From G020353235 sp964569555 (GTDB lineage Bacteria > Chloroflexota > Dehalococcoidia > Dehalococcoidales > JAUYDJ01): a DNA stretch of 21,117 bases. The DNA lies in NCBI GenBank assembly GCA_964569555.1, contig CAZMTT010000020.1, positions 1-21,117 on the forward strand. The letters run 5' to 3'. Position 1 is the stretch's first letter; the number at the start of each line of letters is the position of its first letter. This document shows positions 8,023-14,193 of the stretch, one piece after another. The notes under the pieces were generated by a model. That model did no database searches. It was given only the letters and a program-made list of their open reading frames with translations, and had not been told where the DNA came from. A program made the position numbers and the translations under genes.

Positions 8023-9090
8023 TTATTCGGCTCCTGCTCCCAGCCAGCCTAACTGCGCGAAGAGTTTTTCGTGCAGTGCCTGCTGGGCATCCCAGAAGTC
8101 CCAACAATCTTGGCCGGTGATGAAGACCTGGCGAATGCCGACGTCCTCAAGGAATGAAGACCACTCAGCGTCGCCATCGATGTCACGGAAGAGGGAGACC
8201 TGTCCGTCATGGGCTTCCTGGGTGATACCCGGAGCCGCCATGATGCCTCGGATCTGGAAGTACTCAAGGTCAGAGGCTGGGTCAGCCTTGTCAACGGTGG
8301 GTACGTTCTCCAGACCGGGAACGGTCAGTGGTGCCTTCTGGAAGACGACCAGCGGTCGGACGTACTCAGGGAAGTAGCCGATAGCCTCGCTCACTTGGTT
8401 CACCGTAGCGACATGCTGGTTGCCGGCTAGCGCCTTGGCAACATCACCACCGCCCTCGTAGGGCACATAGGTAAACGGCTGGGTTTCGTACACCATCGCG
8501 ATGCTGTTCCACAGCGTCTCGTCTTCAATCTTGGTCCCGGTGCCGCAAACCTCAATGCTGTCCGCCTTAGCGGCCGCTATGAACTCGGCAAAGGTCTGAT
8601 ATGGCTGGTCATTGTTCACCCACAGGACAAAGTTGTCCAGGGCCAGGATAGCTACATCGGTGAAGTCCTTGTAGCTAAACGGTAGATCCTGGAACAGGGG
8701 GGTGGTGATGAAGCTGTTGAGGGTAATCAGAATACAGTAGTCATTCCCTTCCTGCTTCAACACGTAGTCCATGGCTACCGCGCCGGAGCCGCCAGTTCGG
8801 TTAACTGGCAGTAGGTCCTGGTCGATGTAGTGCTTCTTCAGGTTGATGCCGGTTATGAAGCGGGCGTACTGGTCGGCGCCACCGCCGACACCAGCCAGAA
8901 TGACGAACTCAATAGGTCGCTGCGGCCATGCCTTAGCGGCTGGTGCAGCTGGTGCAGCTGGTGCAGCTGGTGCTGCTGGCGCTGCTGGCGCCGCTGGCGC
9001 CGCTGGTGCAGCTTCAGGCGCACAACCGGTGGCGACCAAGCCCACGGATAGTATCAGGACCAGCGGGATCAATAGTAATCTCTTTCTCAC
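8023..9090 (-). CDS. tctC: TctC/Bug-type substrate-binding lipoprotein
   Basis: 355-aa extracytoplasmic solute-binding protein of the Bug/TctC family, the substrate receptor for TctBA. It begins with a lipoprotein signal (MRKRLL, a hydrophobic core, lipobox VATGC with Cys23). A low-complexity linker of eight Ala-Ala-Pro units follows, then the mature domain starting WPQRPIEFVILAGVGGGADQYARF, the typical Bug opening ('W P .. P I . . . . . . . G G G . D . . A R'). The start is a GTG at 9088-9090 with GGAGG six to seven nt upstream. It follows the oxidoreductase beta gene by 115 nt, and tctB and tctA come next. Bug proteins bind varied carboxylates. Oxalate or a related dicarboxylate is inferred from the neighbouring enzyme only. 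Confidence 0.92.
   Translation of the reverse strand: MRKRLLLIPLVLILSVGLVATGCAPEAAPAAPAAPAAPAAPAAPAAPAAPAAKAWPQRPIEFVILAGVGGGADQYARFITGINLKKHYIDQDLLPVNRTGGSGAVAMDYVLKQEGNDYCILITLNSFITTPLFQDLPFSYKDFTDVAILALDNFVLWVNNDQPYQTFAEFIAAAKADSIEVCGTGTKIEDETLWNSIAMVYETQPFTYVPYEGGGDVAKALAGNQHVATVNQVSEAIGYFPEYVRPLVVFQKAPLTVPGLENVPTVDKADPASDLEYFQIRGIMAAPGITQEAHDGQVSLFRDIDGDAEWSSFLEDVGIRQVFITGQDCWDFWDAQQALHEKLFAQLGWLGAGAE
8941..9012 (-). repeat. 9-bp tandem repeat (8 units) coding the Ala-Ala-Pro linker of TctC
   Basis: Eight consecutive 9-bp units, consensus GCNGCNCCN on the minus strand, encode (AAP)8 between the lipobox cysteine and the binding domain. Three adjacent units (GCTGCACCA) are identical, a situation prone to slippage and unit-number variation. 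Confidence 0.85.
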
Positions 9091-9123
9091 CGATTTACCT
9101 CCTTTTAGATTTCCTTTTAAATT

Positions 9124-9137
9124 CTTTAGTACTAAAG
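9124..9137. promoter_or_regulatory. Perfect 14-bp palindrome upstream of tctC (candidate operator)
   Basis: CTTTAGTACTAAAG is a perfect palindrome with AT-rich, partly symmetric flanks (TTTTAAA on both sides). It lies 34 nt upstream of the tctC GTG, inside the 115-nt gap after the oxidoreductase beta gene. Position and symmetry suit a dimeric transcription factor, but no regulator gene is adjacent. Confidence 0.4.
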
Positions 9138-9205
9138 ATTTTAAAGAGATTCGGTGTCAGGAAAAACGGGAAAAACTTGTTTGTCTTTGCGCATCACCTC
9201 CTTAC

Positions 9206-10204
9206 TTATGCTAGTTCACCCTCTGCAACCTTAAATGGAAGAACTGCTGGAATTCCCCACTCACCCCAAATCTTGTCAAGTTGCTTTTGGATGTGGTCAA
9301 AGTCTTCTTTCCTGAGGTGGTCAAAGCGCCCCTGCCTCAGCAGGTAGTCAGCCACCGGTGTCCTCTGCACCATCCCTTTGATAATGCCTGAAGTGGGTGT
9401 CTGGAAGGTCAGCTTACCATCCATCATCTCCCAGTTTGCCCACATACCTGACTTGCAGGCCATCTCTCCCATTTCATGGGAGTACCTGGGGTCAAAATCC
9501 CACCCCTTGGGGCACGGACACAGGATAGCAATGAAGGTTGGTCCACCAATGGAAAGCGCCCGACGCACCTTGTTCATCAGGTCAACCGGGTAGGCGGTGC
9601 AGGCGGAGGCAACATAGCGGCATTCAGGATGACCGGCCGCCATCATCGCTGCCGTATTCTTCTTCCAGCGTTTGTGCATGATGGGTTCTACCTTCCCCAC
9701 CGGGCTGAAGGTGGTGTGGGCGCCATATGGGGTCTGGCAGGATACCTGAACACCAGTGTTGGCGTAAGACTCGTTGTCGTACATCACAATCAGGGAGTTG
9801 TACTGGGGCCAGGTAAGGGTGGCTGAGACTGCGGCGAGACCCATATCGGCAATACCGCCGTCACCGCCGATACCGATGACGTTGATGGGCTCATTCTTAA
9901 TCTTGCCCTTGCGCATCTGCACCTTCAGGGAAACGGCTAGTCCCAGAGTTGCCGAGCCGGTTGCGCCCAGCTGGGTGTGCATCCACGGTATTGCCCAGGG
10001 AGTGCTGTAGTAGCTGGTGTTGGCGACATACATACAGCCGGTAGCACCGACCGCGATGCTCCTGGGGCCGGCTGCCTTGGCTATGTAGCGGCAGTTTAGG
10101 GCTGAATCACAACCCTGGCAGGTGCGGTGGCCAGAAGTATACATTTCAGGTAGAGGGGCAGCCTTAACCCCGCGAATCCGTTCGAACTCCATTGTCATCG
10201 TCAT
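9206..10204 (-). CDS. 2-oxoacid:ferredoxin oxidoreductase beta subunit (probable oxalate oxidoreductase beta)
   Basis: 332 aa, the length of PorB-type beta subunits. It binds thiamine diphosphate and the proximal [4Fe-4S] cluster. Seen: CQGC (Cys29, Cys32), Cys57 in GATGC and Cys229/Cys231 in LCPCPKGW, matching the cluster ligand positions of the family. The TPP-Mg motif runs from IGGDGGIADMG (about 112-122) to YDNESYANTG (142-151). It follows the alpha gene by 18 nt. AGGAGG is 12 nt before the first ATG, which is slightly long, and two more ATGs follow within five codons. With the alpha and fused gamma-delta subunits it would take electrons from the TPP-bound intermediate to ferredoxin. The YPIRP signature in the alpha gene argues for oxalate over pyruvate. 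Confidence 0.92.
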   Translation of the reverse strand: MTMTMEFERIRGVKAAPLPEMYTSGHRTCQGCDSALNCRYIAKAAGPRSIAVGATGCMYVANTSYYSTPWAIPWMHTQLGATGSATLGLAVSLKVQMRKGKIKNEPINVIGIGGDGGIADMGLAAVSATLTWPQYNSLIVMYDNESYANTGVQVSCQTPYGAHTTFSPVGKVEPIMHKRWKKNTAAMMAAGHPECRYVASACTAYPVDLMNKVRRALSIGGPTFIAILCPCPKGWDFDPRYSHEMGEMACKSGMWANWEMMDGKLTFQTPTSGIIKGMVQRTPVADYLLRQGRFDHLRKEDFDHIQKQLDKIWGEWGIPAVLPFKVAEGELA

Positions 10205-10222
10205 TGTTCTGTTAAACCTCCT

Positions 10223-11443
10223 CTATCTCGATCTCGTTCCGACCCAGGTAACGGTTTCCTTCGCTTCGCCAGCCTTAATGGTGCGCTCTAGGATTTGCAC
10301 CATCTCTCGGACATCTGCCTCGTAGATCTCACGACCACCCAGCCCGCAGATGAAATTGACAACCGGTGGGTGCTTCTTGGCTGGGTAAAGGGCGGAGCGC
10401 ATTTCCGAGAACATTATGCCACCGAAGTCGGCTGAGCCGTAGGAGTAGTCGCGGTCAATAACACCGACTGCCTTGAATCGGGACAGGCAATTGCGGACCT
10501 CTTCCGCAGCGAAGGGGCGTAGCCACTTCATGCGGACGAAGCCGACTTTCTTTCCTTCCTTTCTCAGTTTGCGGACATTTGCCCGGACTGATAGGGAGAG
10601 AGTTCCGGCACCGACCAAAACCATATCAGCGTCTTCAGTCATGTACTCCTCAAAGAAGGGGTCCTGCTGTCGGCCGAAGATCTGGTAGAACTCCTTGGCG
10701 GCTTGCTCGACTACTGCCTTGGAAGCCATTGCGCCCTCATTGACGGTTCGGCGCAGCTCCTGGAGCCAGTCCTCGTTTACCTGAGGGGAGACGGATATGG
10801 GATTGTCGGGGTGAAGGCGTAGTTTGCCACGGTCATAGCGCGGCAGGAACTTGTTAACTTGTGCCCTGCTGGGTAGGTTGACGACATTCATGGCGTGGGT
10901 GAGGAATGCCCCGTCCACTCCGATGGAGCAGGGGAGGAAAACCCTGGGGTCTTCAGCTACCCGGTAGGACATCAGAACCAGGTCCATCGCTTCCTGAGCC
11001 GTGGCTGCCCAATTTATCATCCAGCCTATGTCGCGCACCAGATACTGGTCATTGTGCTCGCAGCCAAAGGCACCCGGGTCATCAACGGCTCGGTTACCGC
11101 AGATGGCTACTACCGGGATGCGTGCTGGCGGCGTGGTGACCATTGGTTCCATGGCGAAGACCCAGCCGACACCGCTGGAGCCGGTGAATACCCTGGCTCC
11201 GGCAACACAGGCGTGCTTGACAATCTCAAACTGGGAGTGTTCTCCCTCGGCGTGGATTAAATCGGCGTCCATCTCGCCATCGGCAATGAGCCTAGCTACG
11301 TAGTTAATGACGGTGTCGTAGGGGCGAATGGGATAGCCGGTGACCACATCCACGTCAGCCAGGGACAGAGCAACGGCGATAGCCTCACACCCGCTGATAA
11401 GTGCCTCATACTCCTCACCAAGTTTTACTTTTTCTAAAACCAT
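10223..11443 (-). CDS. 2-oxoacid:ferredoxin oxidoreductase alpha subunit with oxalate-oxidoreductase signature
   Basis: 406-aa alpha subunit of the PFOR superfamily, which forms the active site with the beta subunit. In pyruvate enzymes the motif is YPITP. Here it is YPIRP, with Arg40. As I recall the Moorella thermoacetica oxalate oxidoreductase structure, Arg31, Arg109, Asp112 and Phe117 of alpha bind oxalate and form the switch loop. Here Arg40, Arg118, Asp121 and Phe126 occur at a constant offset of nine in TGYPIRPYDT and NRAVDDPGAF. The protein has the pyrimidine-binding domain first (to about 235) and domain II after it (DMVLVGAGTLS, then the VGVIDRDYSYG segment). SD AAAGGAG lies before the ATG at 11441-11443. 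The expected reaction is oxalate to two CO2 plus two electrons to ferredoxin, without CoA. Another small 2-oxoacid cannot be excluded from sequence alone. Confidence 0.9.
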   Translation of the reverse strand: MVLEKVKLGEEYEALISGCEAIAVALSLADVDVVTGYPIRPYDTVINYVARLIADGEMDADLIHAEGEHSQFEIVKHACVAGARVFTGSSGVGWVFAMEPMVTTPPARIPVVAICGNRAVDDPGAFGCEHNDQYLVRDIGWMINWAATAQEAMDLVLMSYRVAEDPRVFLPCSIGVDGAFLTHAMNVVNLPSRAQVNKFLPRYDRGKLRLHPDNPISVSPQVNEDWLQELRRTVNEGAMASKAVVEQAAKEFYQIFGRQQDPFFEEYMTEDADMVLVGAGTLSLSVRANVRKLRKEGKKVGFVRMKWLRPFAAEEVRNCLSRFKAVGVIDRDYSYGSADFGGIMFSEMRSALYPAKKHPPVVNFICGLGGREIYEADVREMVQILERTIKAGEAKETVTWVGTRSR

Positions 11444-11465
11444 GCTAACGCTCCTTTCTGGTTAT

Positions 11466-11492
11466 CTTCCCCACCAGAAAGCTGGGGGGAAG
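11466..11492 (-). repeat. Intercistronic hairpin between gamma-delta and alpha genes
   Basis: CTTCCCC, a bulged A, CCAG, the loop AAAG, then CTGG and GGGGAAG (plus-strand order) give an 11-bp stem with a single bulge in the 62-nt gap before the alpha gene. There is no T-run on the minus strand. It is a likely mRNA stability or processing element. Confidence 0.65.
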
Positions 11493-11505
11493 TTATCTAC
11501 CAAGA

Positions 11506-12654
11506 TTACTTTATGCCCATTTTCTTTATTTCTTCATCGTACTGGCCCTTTTTGATGTATCCGTGAGGACCAACTACCTGCCCCTTGACCCAACCTTTGG
11601 CTGCCTTTGCCTCGTAAAATTTCTTATAGGCGGCAGCGTCTTTCTTCCACGCATCGTAGGTGCTAACCTCATCTTCAAATTCCGACTCTGGTACCATGGC
11701 TATGCAACTCTCGGGGCATACCTCGACACACTTGCCGCAGCCAGAACAGGCACCGTAGTCAACCTCAAAGTAGCCATCGGGGGTTACGTTATAGGCCTCG
11801 TCGGGGCAGTTGAGCCAGCAATCTCTGGTCTGCGTGCAGGCGTCATAGTTGGTTACTGGGCGGGAAGTGCGGCTGAGGTGCTTGCGGAAGGTGGTGCTGC
11901 GTGTTGGCTCATAGCCTTCTTTACCACCATGATAGCCACCGCCCTTGCCCATACCAACTACCGTTATTCCGTACTCGGTCAGGTCCTGCCAAACCGGCAG
12001 CTCGTAGCGGTAGGGTTCAGTTGGGTTGCCTTCGCCTGGCTCGACCACTCTGGTCACCATCTGCTTGGCGGCCTTTTCGGCGGCGTCTTGGTCAGCCTTG
12101 TCTTTGAAGATTTGCTTTACTGAATCCGGGCTAATCATGTCCGGTAGAGCGGCGGCCAGGGCACCCATAATTCGGGCGTCGGTCTTGTCTTCCCTGATTA
12201 CCCACATGCCGGAGAAGCTAGCCTCACCAGGGATTGTTATCAGCCTGTAGGGAAGGTCCTTGGTGTGGACGTCCTTCAGCAGTTCGTCCTGGGACTGGTT
12301 GGTCACGACCAGCATTACGCCCTTTTCCTTGACGCGCTCGTTGGCTGGGTGAAGACCATCCCATGACCAGGACTCAGCACCTTTGAGCAGGGTATCATCG
12401 AGGACTACAGCAGCATCTACAATTTCGGGATAGTATTTCGCCATCTGTTCTTCTAGCTCGTCTGCAGTATCGGCGACAATGGCGAAAAATTTCATTGGGA
12501 TGCCGTTACGCTCTGGTGAATCACTGTAGCGACCGTAGGCAACACCAAGTTTTCCCATCTTGCGAGCCGCTAAAACAACATCTCGGCTGAGTCTTCTACC
12601 CAGATTATATTGGTAAACTCCTCTATTTGTAAATTCGACTGCATGAACTCCCAT
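11506..12654 (-). CDS. 2-oxoacid:ferredoxin oxidoreductase fused gamma-delta subunit (probable oxalate oxidoreductase)
   Basis: A 382-aa fusion of the gamma domain (about 1-200, starting VEFTNRGVYQYNLGRRLS) to a ferredoxin-like delta domain (about 220-382). A fused gamma-delta chain beside separate alpha and beta chains is the subunit plan of Moorella oxalate oxidoreductase. The second cluster motif is complete (Cys303, 306, 309, 313, plus Cys317). The first motif has Cys273, Cys279 and Cys283 with Thr276 at the expected second cysteine, so one cluster lacks a standard ligand. It is the first gene of the operon. GGAGG lies 10 nt before the ATG, inside the loop of a small TTGAA/TTCAA hairpin. 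A perfect promoter lies at 12865-12893. Its role is electron transfer from the TPP/proximal cluster to external ferredoxin. Confidence 0.9.
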   Translation of the reverse strand: MGVHAVEFTNRGVYQYNLGRRLSRDVVLAARKMGKLGVAYGRYSDSPERNGIPMKFFAIVADTADELEEQMAKYYPEIVDAAVVLDDTLLKGAESWSWDGLHPANERVKEKGVMLVVTNQSQDELLKDVHTKDLPYRLITIPGEASFSGMWVIREDKTDARIMGALAAALPDMISPDSVKQIFKDKADQDAAEKAAKQMVTRVVEPGEGNPTEPYRYELPVWQDLTEYGITVVGMGKGGGYHGGKEGYEPTRSTTFRKHLSRTSRPVTNYDACTQTRDCWLNCPDEAYNVTPDGYFEVDYGACSGCGKCVEVCPESCIAMVPESEFEDEVSTYDAWKKDAAAYKKFYEAKAAKGWVKGQVVGPHGYIKKGQYDEEIKKMGIK

Positions 12655-12858
12655 GTACTTGAAACCTCCTTCAAAATTTGAATAGAGTGGCTAGTTTTGG
12701 CTGCACTACCTCCTTTCTAGCCCGCAGGCGTAGTAAGCCCCCCTTTAGTTTCGTCTAAGGAAAGTAAAAGGATATTTCCCACGTTGCATTGACCGATAGG
12801 GAAATCAGTGTAAGCTGCATTTTTGCCCACTATAAACCCAAGGGTAGCTTCGTTGATT
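12655..12858 (-). promoter_or_regulatory. Long 5' leader of the oxidoreductase operon
   Basis: About 200 nt lie between the inferred start site and the gamma-delta ATG. I recognise no known riboswitch class in it. It contains two strong SD-like sites: AAAGGAGGT at about 12711-12719, which has no well-spaced start codon, and the real one, GGAGG, at about 12665-12669. A 95-codon open frame crosses the region but contains the promoter itself and has atypical codon use, so I do not call it a gene. Confidence 0.4.
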
Positions 12859-12864
12859 GCGTCC

Positions 12865-12893
12865 ATTATAAACGCAGGTATGGGCTTTGTCAA
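12865..12893 (-). promoter_or_regulatory. Perfect-consensus sigma70 promoter of the oxidoreductase-tct operon
   Basis: On the minus strand TTGACA (12893-12888), exactly 17 nt, then TATAAT (12870-12865), a 12/12 consensus match. Initiation near 12858 leaves a leader of about 200 nt before the gamma-delta ATG. Confidence 0.8.
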
Positions 12894-12986
12894 TAGGGGT
12901 TTATGCTGATTTTGGGCGTTGCCCTTACTGAGGGTAACATTACGATTACTTAAGTGGCCGGTTTTTATTGTGTTAAAATGAACACG

Positions 12987-13069
12987 CCTAAGACATTGAC
13001 TCATTCCCTAAGCTCCTAGCCAGTAAACAAAATCCATTATCTTAGGGTCCTGCCGCACAGCAGCCTAAG
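12987..13069. repeat. Four CTTAGG/CCTAAG hexamers in the divergent control region
   Basis: CCTAAG at 12987-12992, CCCTAAG at 13006-13012, CTTAGGG at 13041-13047 and CCTAAG at 13064-13069 (plus strand). The pair 13041/13064 flanks a smaller CTGC/GCAG stem and overlaps the upstream promoter's -10. The 13006 and 13041 copies form a 7-bp stem (CCCTAAG/CTTAGGG) in a transcript. They may be operator half-sites or alternative RNA stems. Confidence 0.45.
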
Positions 13070-13096
13070 TTTAATCCTTGTTTAAATAATTGTCAA
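13068..13096 (-). promoter_or_regulatory. Second, upstream minus-strand promoter with duplicated -35 element
   Basis: TTGACA (13096-13091), 17 nt, then TAAACT (13073-13068). The sequence TATTGACA occurs twice, 12 bp apart (second TTGACA at 13108-13103). It would add about 200 nt of upstream transcript to the oxidoreductase operon. A CTTAGG hexamer overlaps the -10. Confidence 0.5.
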
Positions 13097-13146
13097 TACC
13101 CCTGTCAATACCCTTAAAATAGCCGGCATAATGACGCTCCTCAACC

Positions 13147-13175
13147 TTTACTACGCTATTCTGGCACGGTATAAT
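13147..13175 (+). promoter_or_regulatory. sigma70 promoter of the ECF-DUF1893-DUF362 operon
   Basis: TTTACT (13147-13152), 17 nt, then a perfect TATAAT (13170-13175), 39 nt upstream of the ATG at 13215. A strong AGGAGAGG SD follows at about 13198-13205. Confidence 0.65.
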
Positions 13176-13214
13176 CTCCATATATTATAAGGAAGGAAGG
13201 AGAGGCTTTTAACT

Positions 13215-13790
13215 ATGGGCAATCAATTTGAACTGCCAGCTGTTTCCGCCACCGCTCCTTTTCGGGCCTTGAAGTTTAATGAGGCTCGCCTTTATCTTTT
13301 GGCCGGTGTCTTTATTGCGCTGGATGTATCGGTGCCTTGGGCCTGCCATCAGTTCCACCCCCTGGCCGGGCCTACTTTTTTACCGATGCACCTCTTTGTT
13401 ATTCTGGCCGCTCTTTTGTTCGGCTGGAGGGTGGGTTTACTGGTGGGGTTGGTCACCCCGCTGGTCAGCTTTGCTGTTTCCGGGATGCCGGTATTAGCCG
13501 TATTGCCCCAGATTACAGTTGAAATCGTCTTTTACGGTCTGGCCGCCGGTATCTTGCGGGAGAGATTTAAGCTGGGTATTATCTGGTCAGTGGTCGGTGC
13601 CATGCTCATCGGGCGGCTGTTTCTCGGGCTGGCGGTTTTATTAATCTACCTGGGCGGAGTCAACCCTTTTCACTATGTATGGTCGGTTATCGCCCAGGGC
13701 TGGCCGGGCATGCTCAGCCAGCTAATCATCCTCCCGCTTCTGGTCAGGTGGCTAGGACAATATTGGGGAATACGAGATGCACGGCAGTAA
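13215..13790 (+). CDS. ECF transporter S-component-like integral membrane protein
   Basis: 191 aa, very hydrophobic, with about five or six membrane segments. FLPMHLFVILAALLFGWRVG, GLVTPLVSFAVSGMP and ITVEIVFYGLAAGILRER resemble the substrate-binding (S) subunits of energy-coupling-factor vitamin/metal importers (pattern 'PMH.PV...LLxGxxxGLxxGxxxPLxSxxxxGMP' followed by 'E...YGL..G'). S subunits need shared A, A' and T subunits, and none are encoded here. The ATG at 13215 has AGGAGAGG 9 nt upstream. The gene overlaps the next one by 14 nt, so they are co-translated. The substrate is unknown. No riboswitch precedes it, so a link to thiamine is not supported. Confidence 0.75.
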   Translation: MGNQFELPAVSATAPFRALKFNEARLYLLAGVFIALDVSVPWACHQFHPLAGPTFLPMHLFVILAALLFGWRVGLLVGLVTPLVSFAVSGMPVLAVLPQITVEIVFYGLAAGILRERFKLGIIWSVVGAMLIGRLFLGLAVLLIYLGGVNPFHYVWSVIAQGWPGMLSQLIILPLLVRWLGQYWGIRDARQ

Positions 13791-14193
13791 GTTATTAGAG
13801 GAGTTTGCCGGTAGCCGGGACGCACTGTGGGTATATCAGGGAACCAAACTGATTTTCAAGTCAAGAAGGAAAAGGTTATTGCCCCTGCTTGATTATATTA
13901 AAGCCTTTGTGCCCCAGACAGAGGGGGTACTCATCTACGACCGCATCGTGGGCAATGCCGCCGCCCTGCTATTAAAGAAAGCCCTTTGCCTCACGGTGTA
14001 TAGCCCGGTGGCCAGCCAGGCGGCGGTGCAGAGCCTGGAGAAGTTTGGCATCAGCTATCATTTTTCCAGTATCGTCAACCACATCCAGGTGGGAGATGAT
14101 GTCTGCCCCATGGAGAAGCTGGCCGAGGGCAAGTCCCCGGATGAGTTTTACCAGGCAGTTAAAGCATTGGTATCGCGTGCGAAGGCTAAATGA
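13777..14193 (+). CDS. DUF1893 family protein
   Basis: A 138-aa soluble protein matching the DUF1893 pattern: LWVYQGTKLIFKSRRKRLLPLLDYI near the N-terminus, VLIYDRIVGNAAALLLKKA (a 'D+.vG.AAA.L....g' core) and VYSPVASQAAVQSLEKFGISYHF, then a cysteine in DDVCPMEK. The biochemical role of the family is not established to my knowledge. It lies within an overlapping trio: the start overlaps the ECF-like gene by 14 nt, and the end shares an ATGA with the DUF362 gene. This coupling suggests a common process with the membrane protein and the iron-sulfur protein. Confidence 0.8.
   Translation: MHGSKLLEEFAGSRDALWVYQGTKLIFKSRRKRLLPLLDYIKAFVPQTEGVLIYDRIVGNAAALLLKKALCLTVYSPVASQAAVQSLEKFGISYHFSSIVNHIQVGDDVCPMEKLAEGKSPDEFYQAVKALVSRAKAK

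Noticed and set aside
10223..11443. Calling the alpha subunit a pyruvate:ferredoxin oxidoreductase
   Set aside because: YPIRP replaces YPITP and the Arg118/Asp121/Phe126 set matches oxalate oxidoreductase, so the plain pyruvate call is less likely.
11563..12123. 186-codon plus-strand frame inside the gamma-delta gene
   Set aside because: Hydrophobic-looking antisense shadow, while the minus frame has clear cluster motifs and an SD.
12701..12718. GTG micro-ORF of about 12 codons after the first SD in the OOR leader
   Set aside because: The spacing between SD and GTG is only 1-2 nt and the peptide has no notable feature.
12717..13004. 95-codon minus-strand frame upstream of the gamma-delta gene, with an AGGAG 8 nt before its ATG
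   Set aside because: It contains the perfect OOR promoter, has low GC at third positions unlike its neighbours, and resembles no protein family. It is more likely leader DNA.
13215..13790. Thiamine-specific ECF S component
   Set aside because: No riboswitch precedes it and it lacks recognisable ThiT features. Proximity to the thiamine operon alone is not enough.
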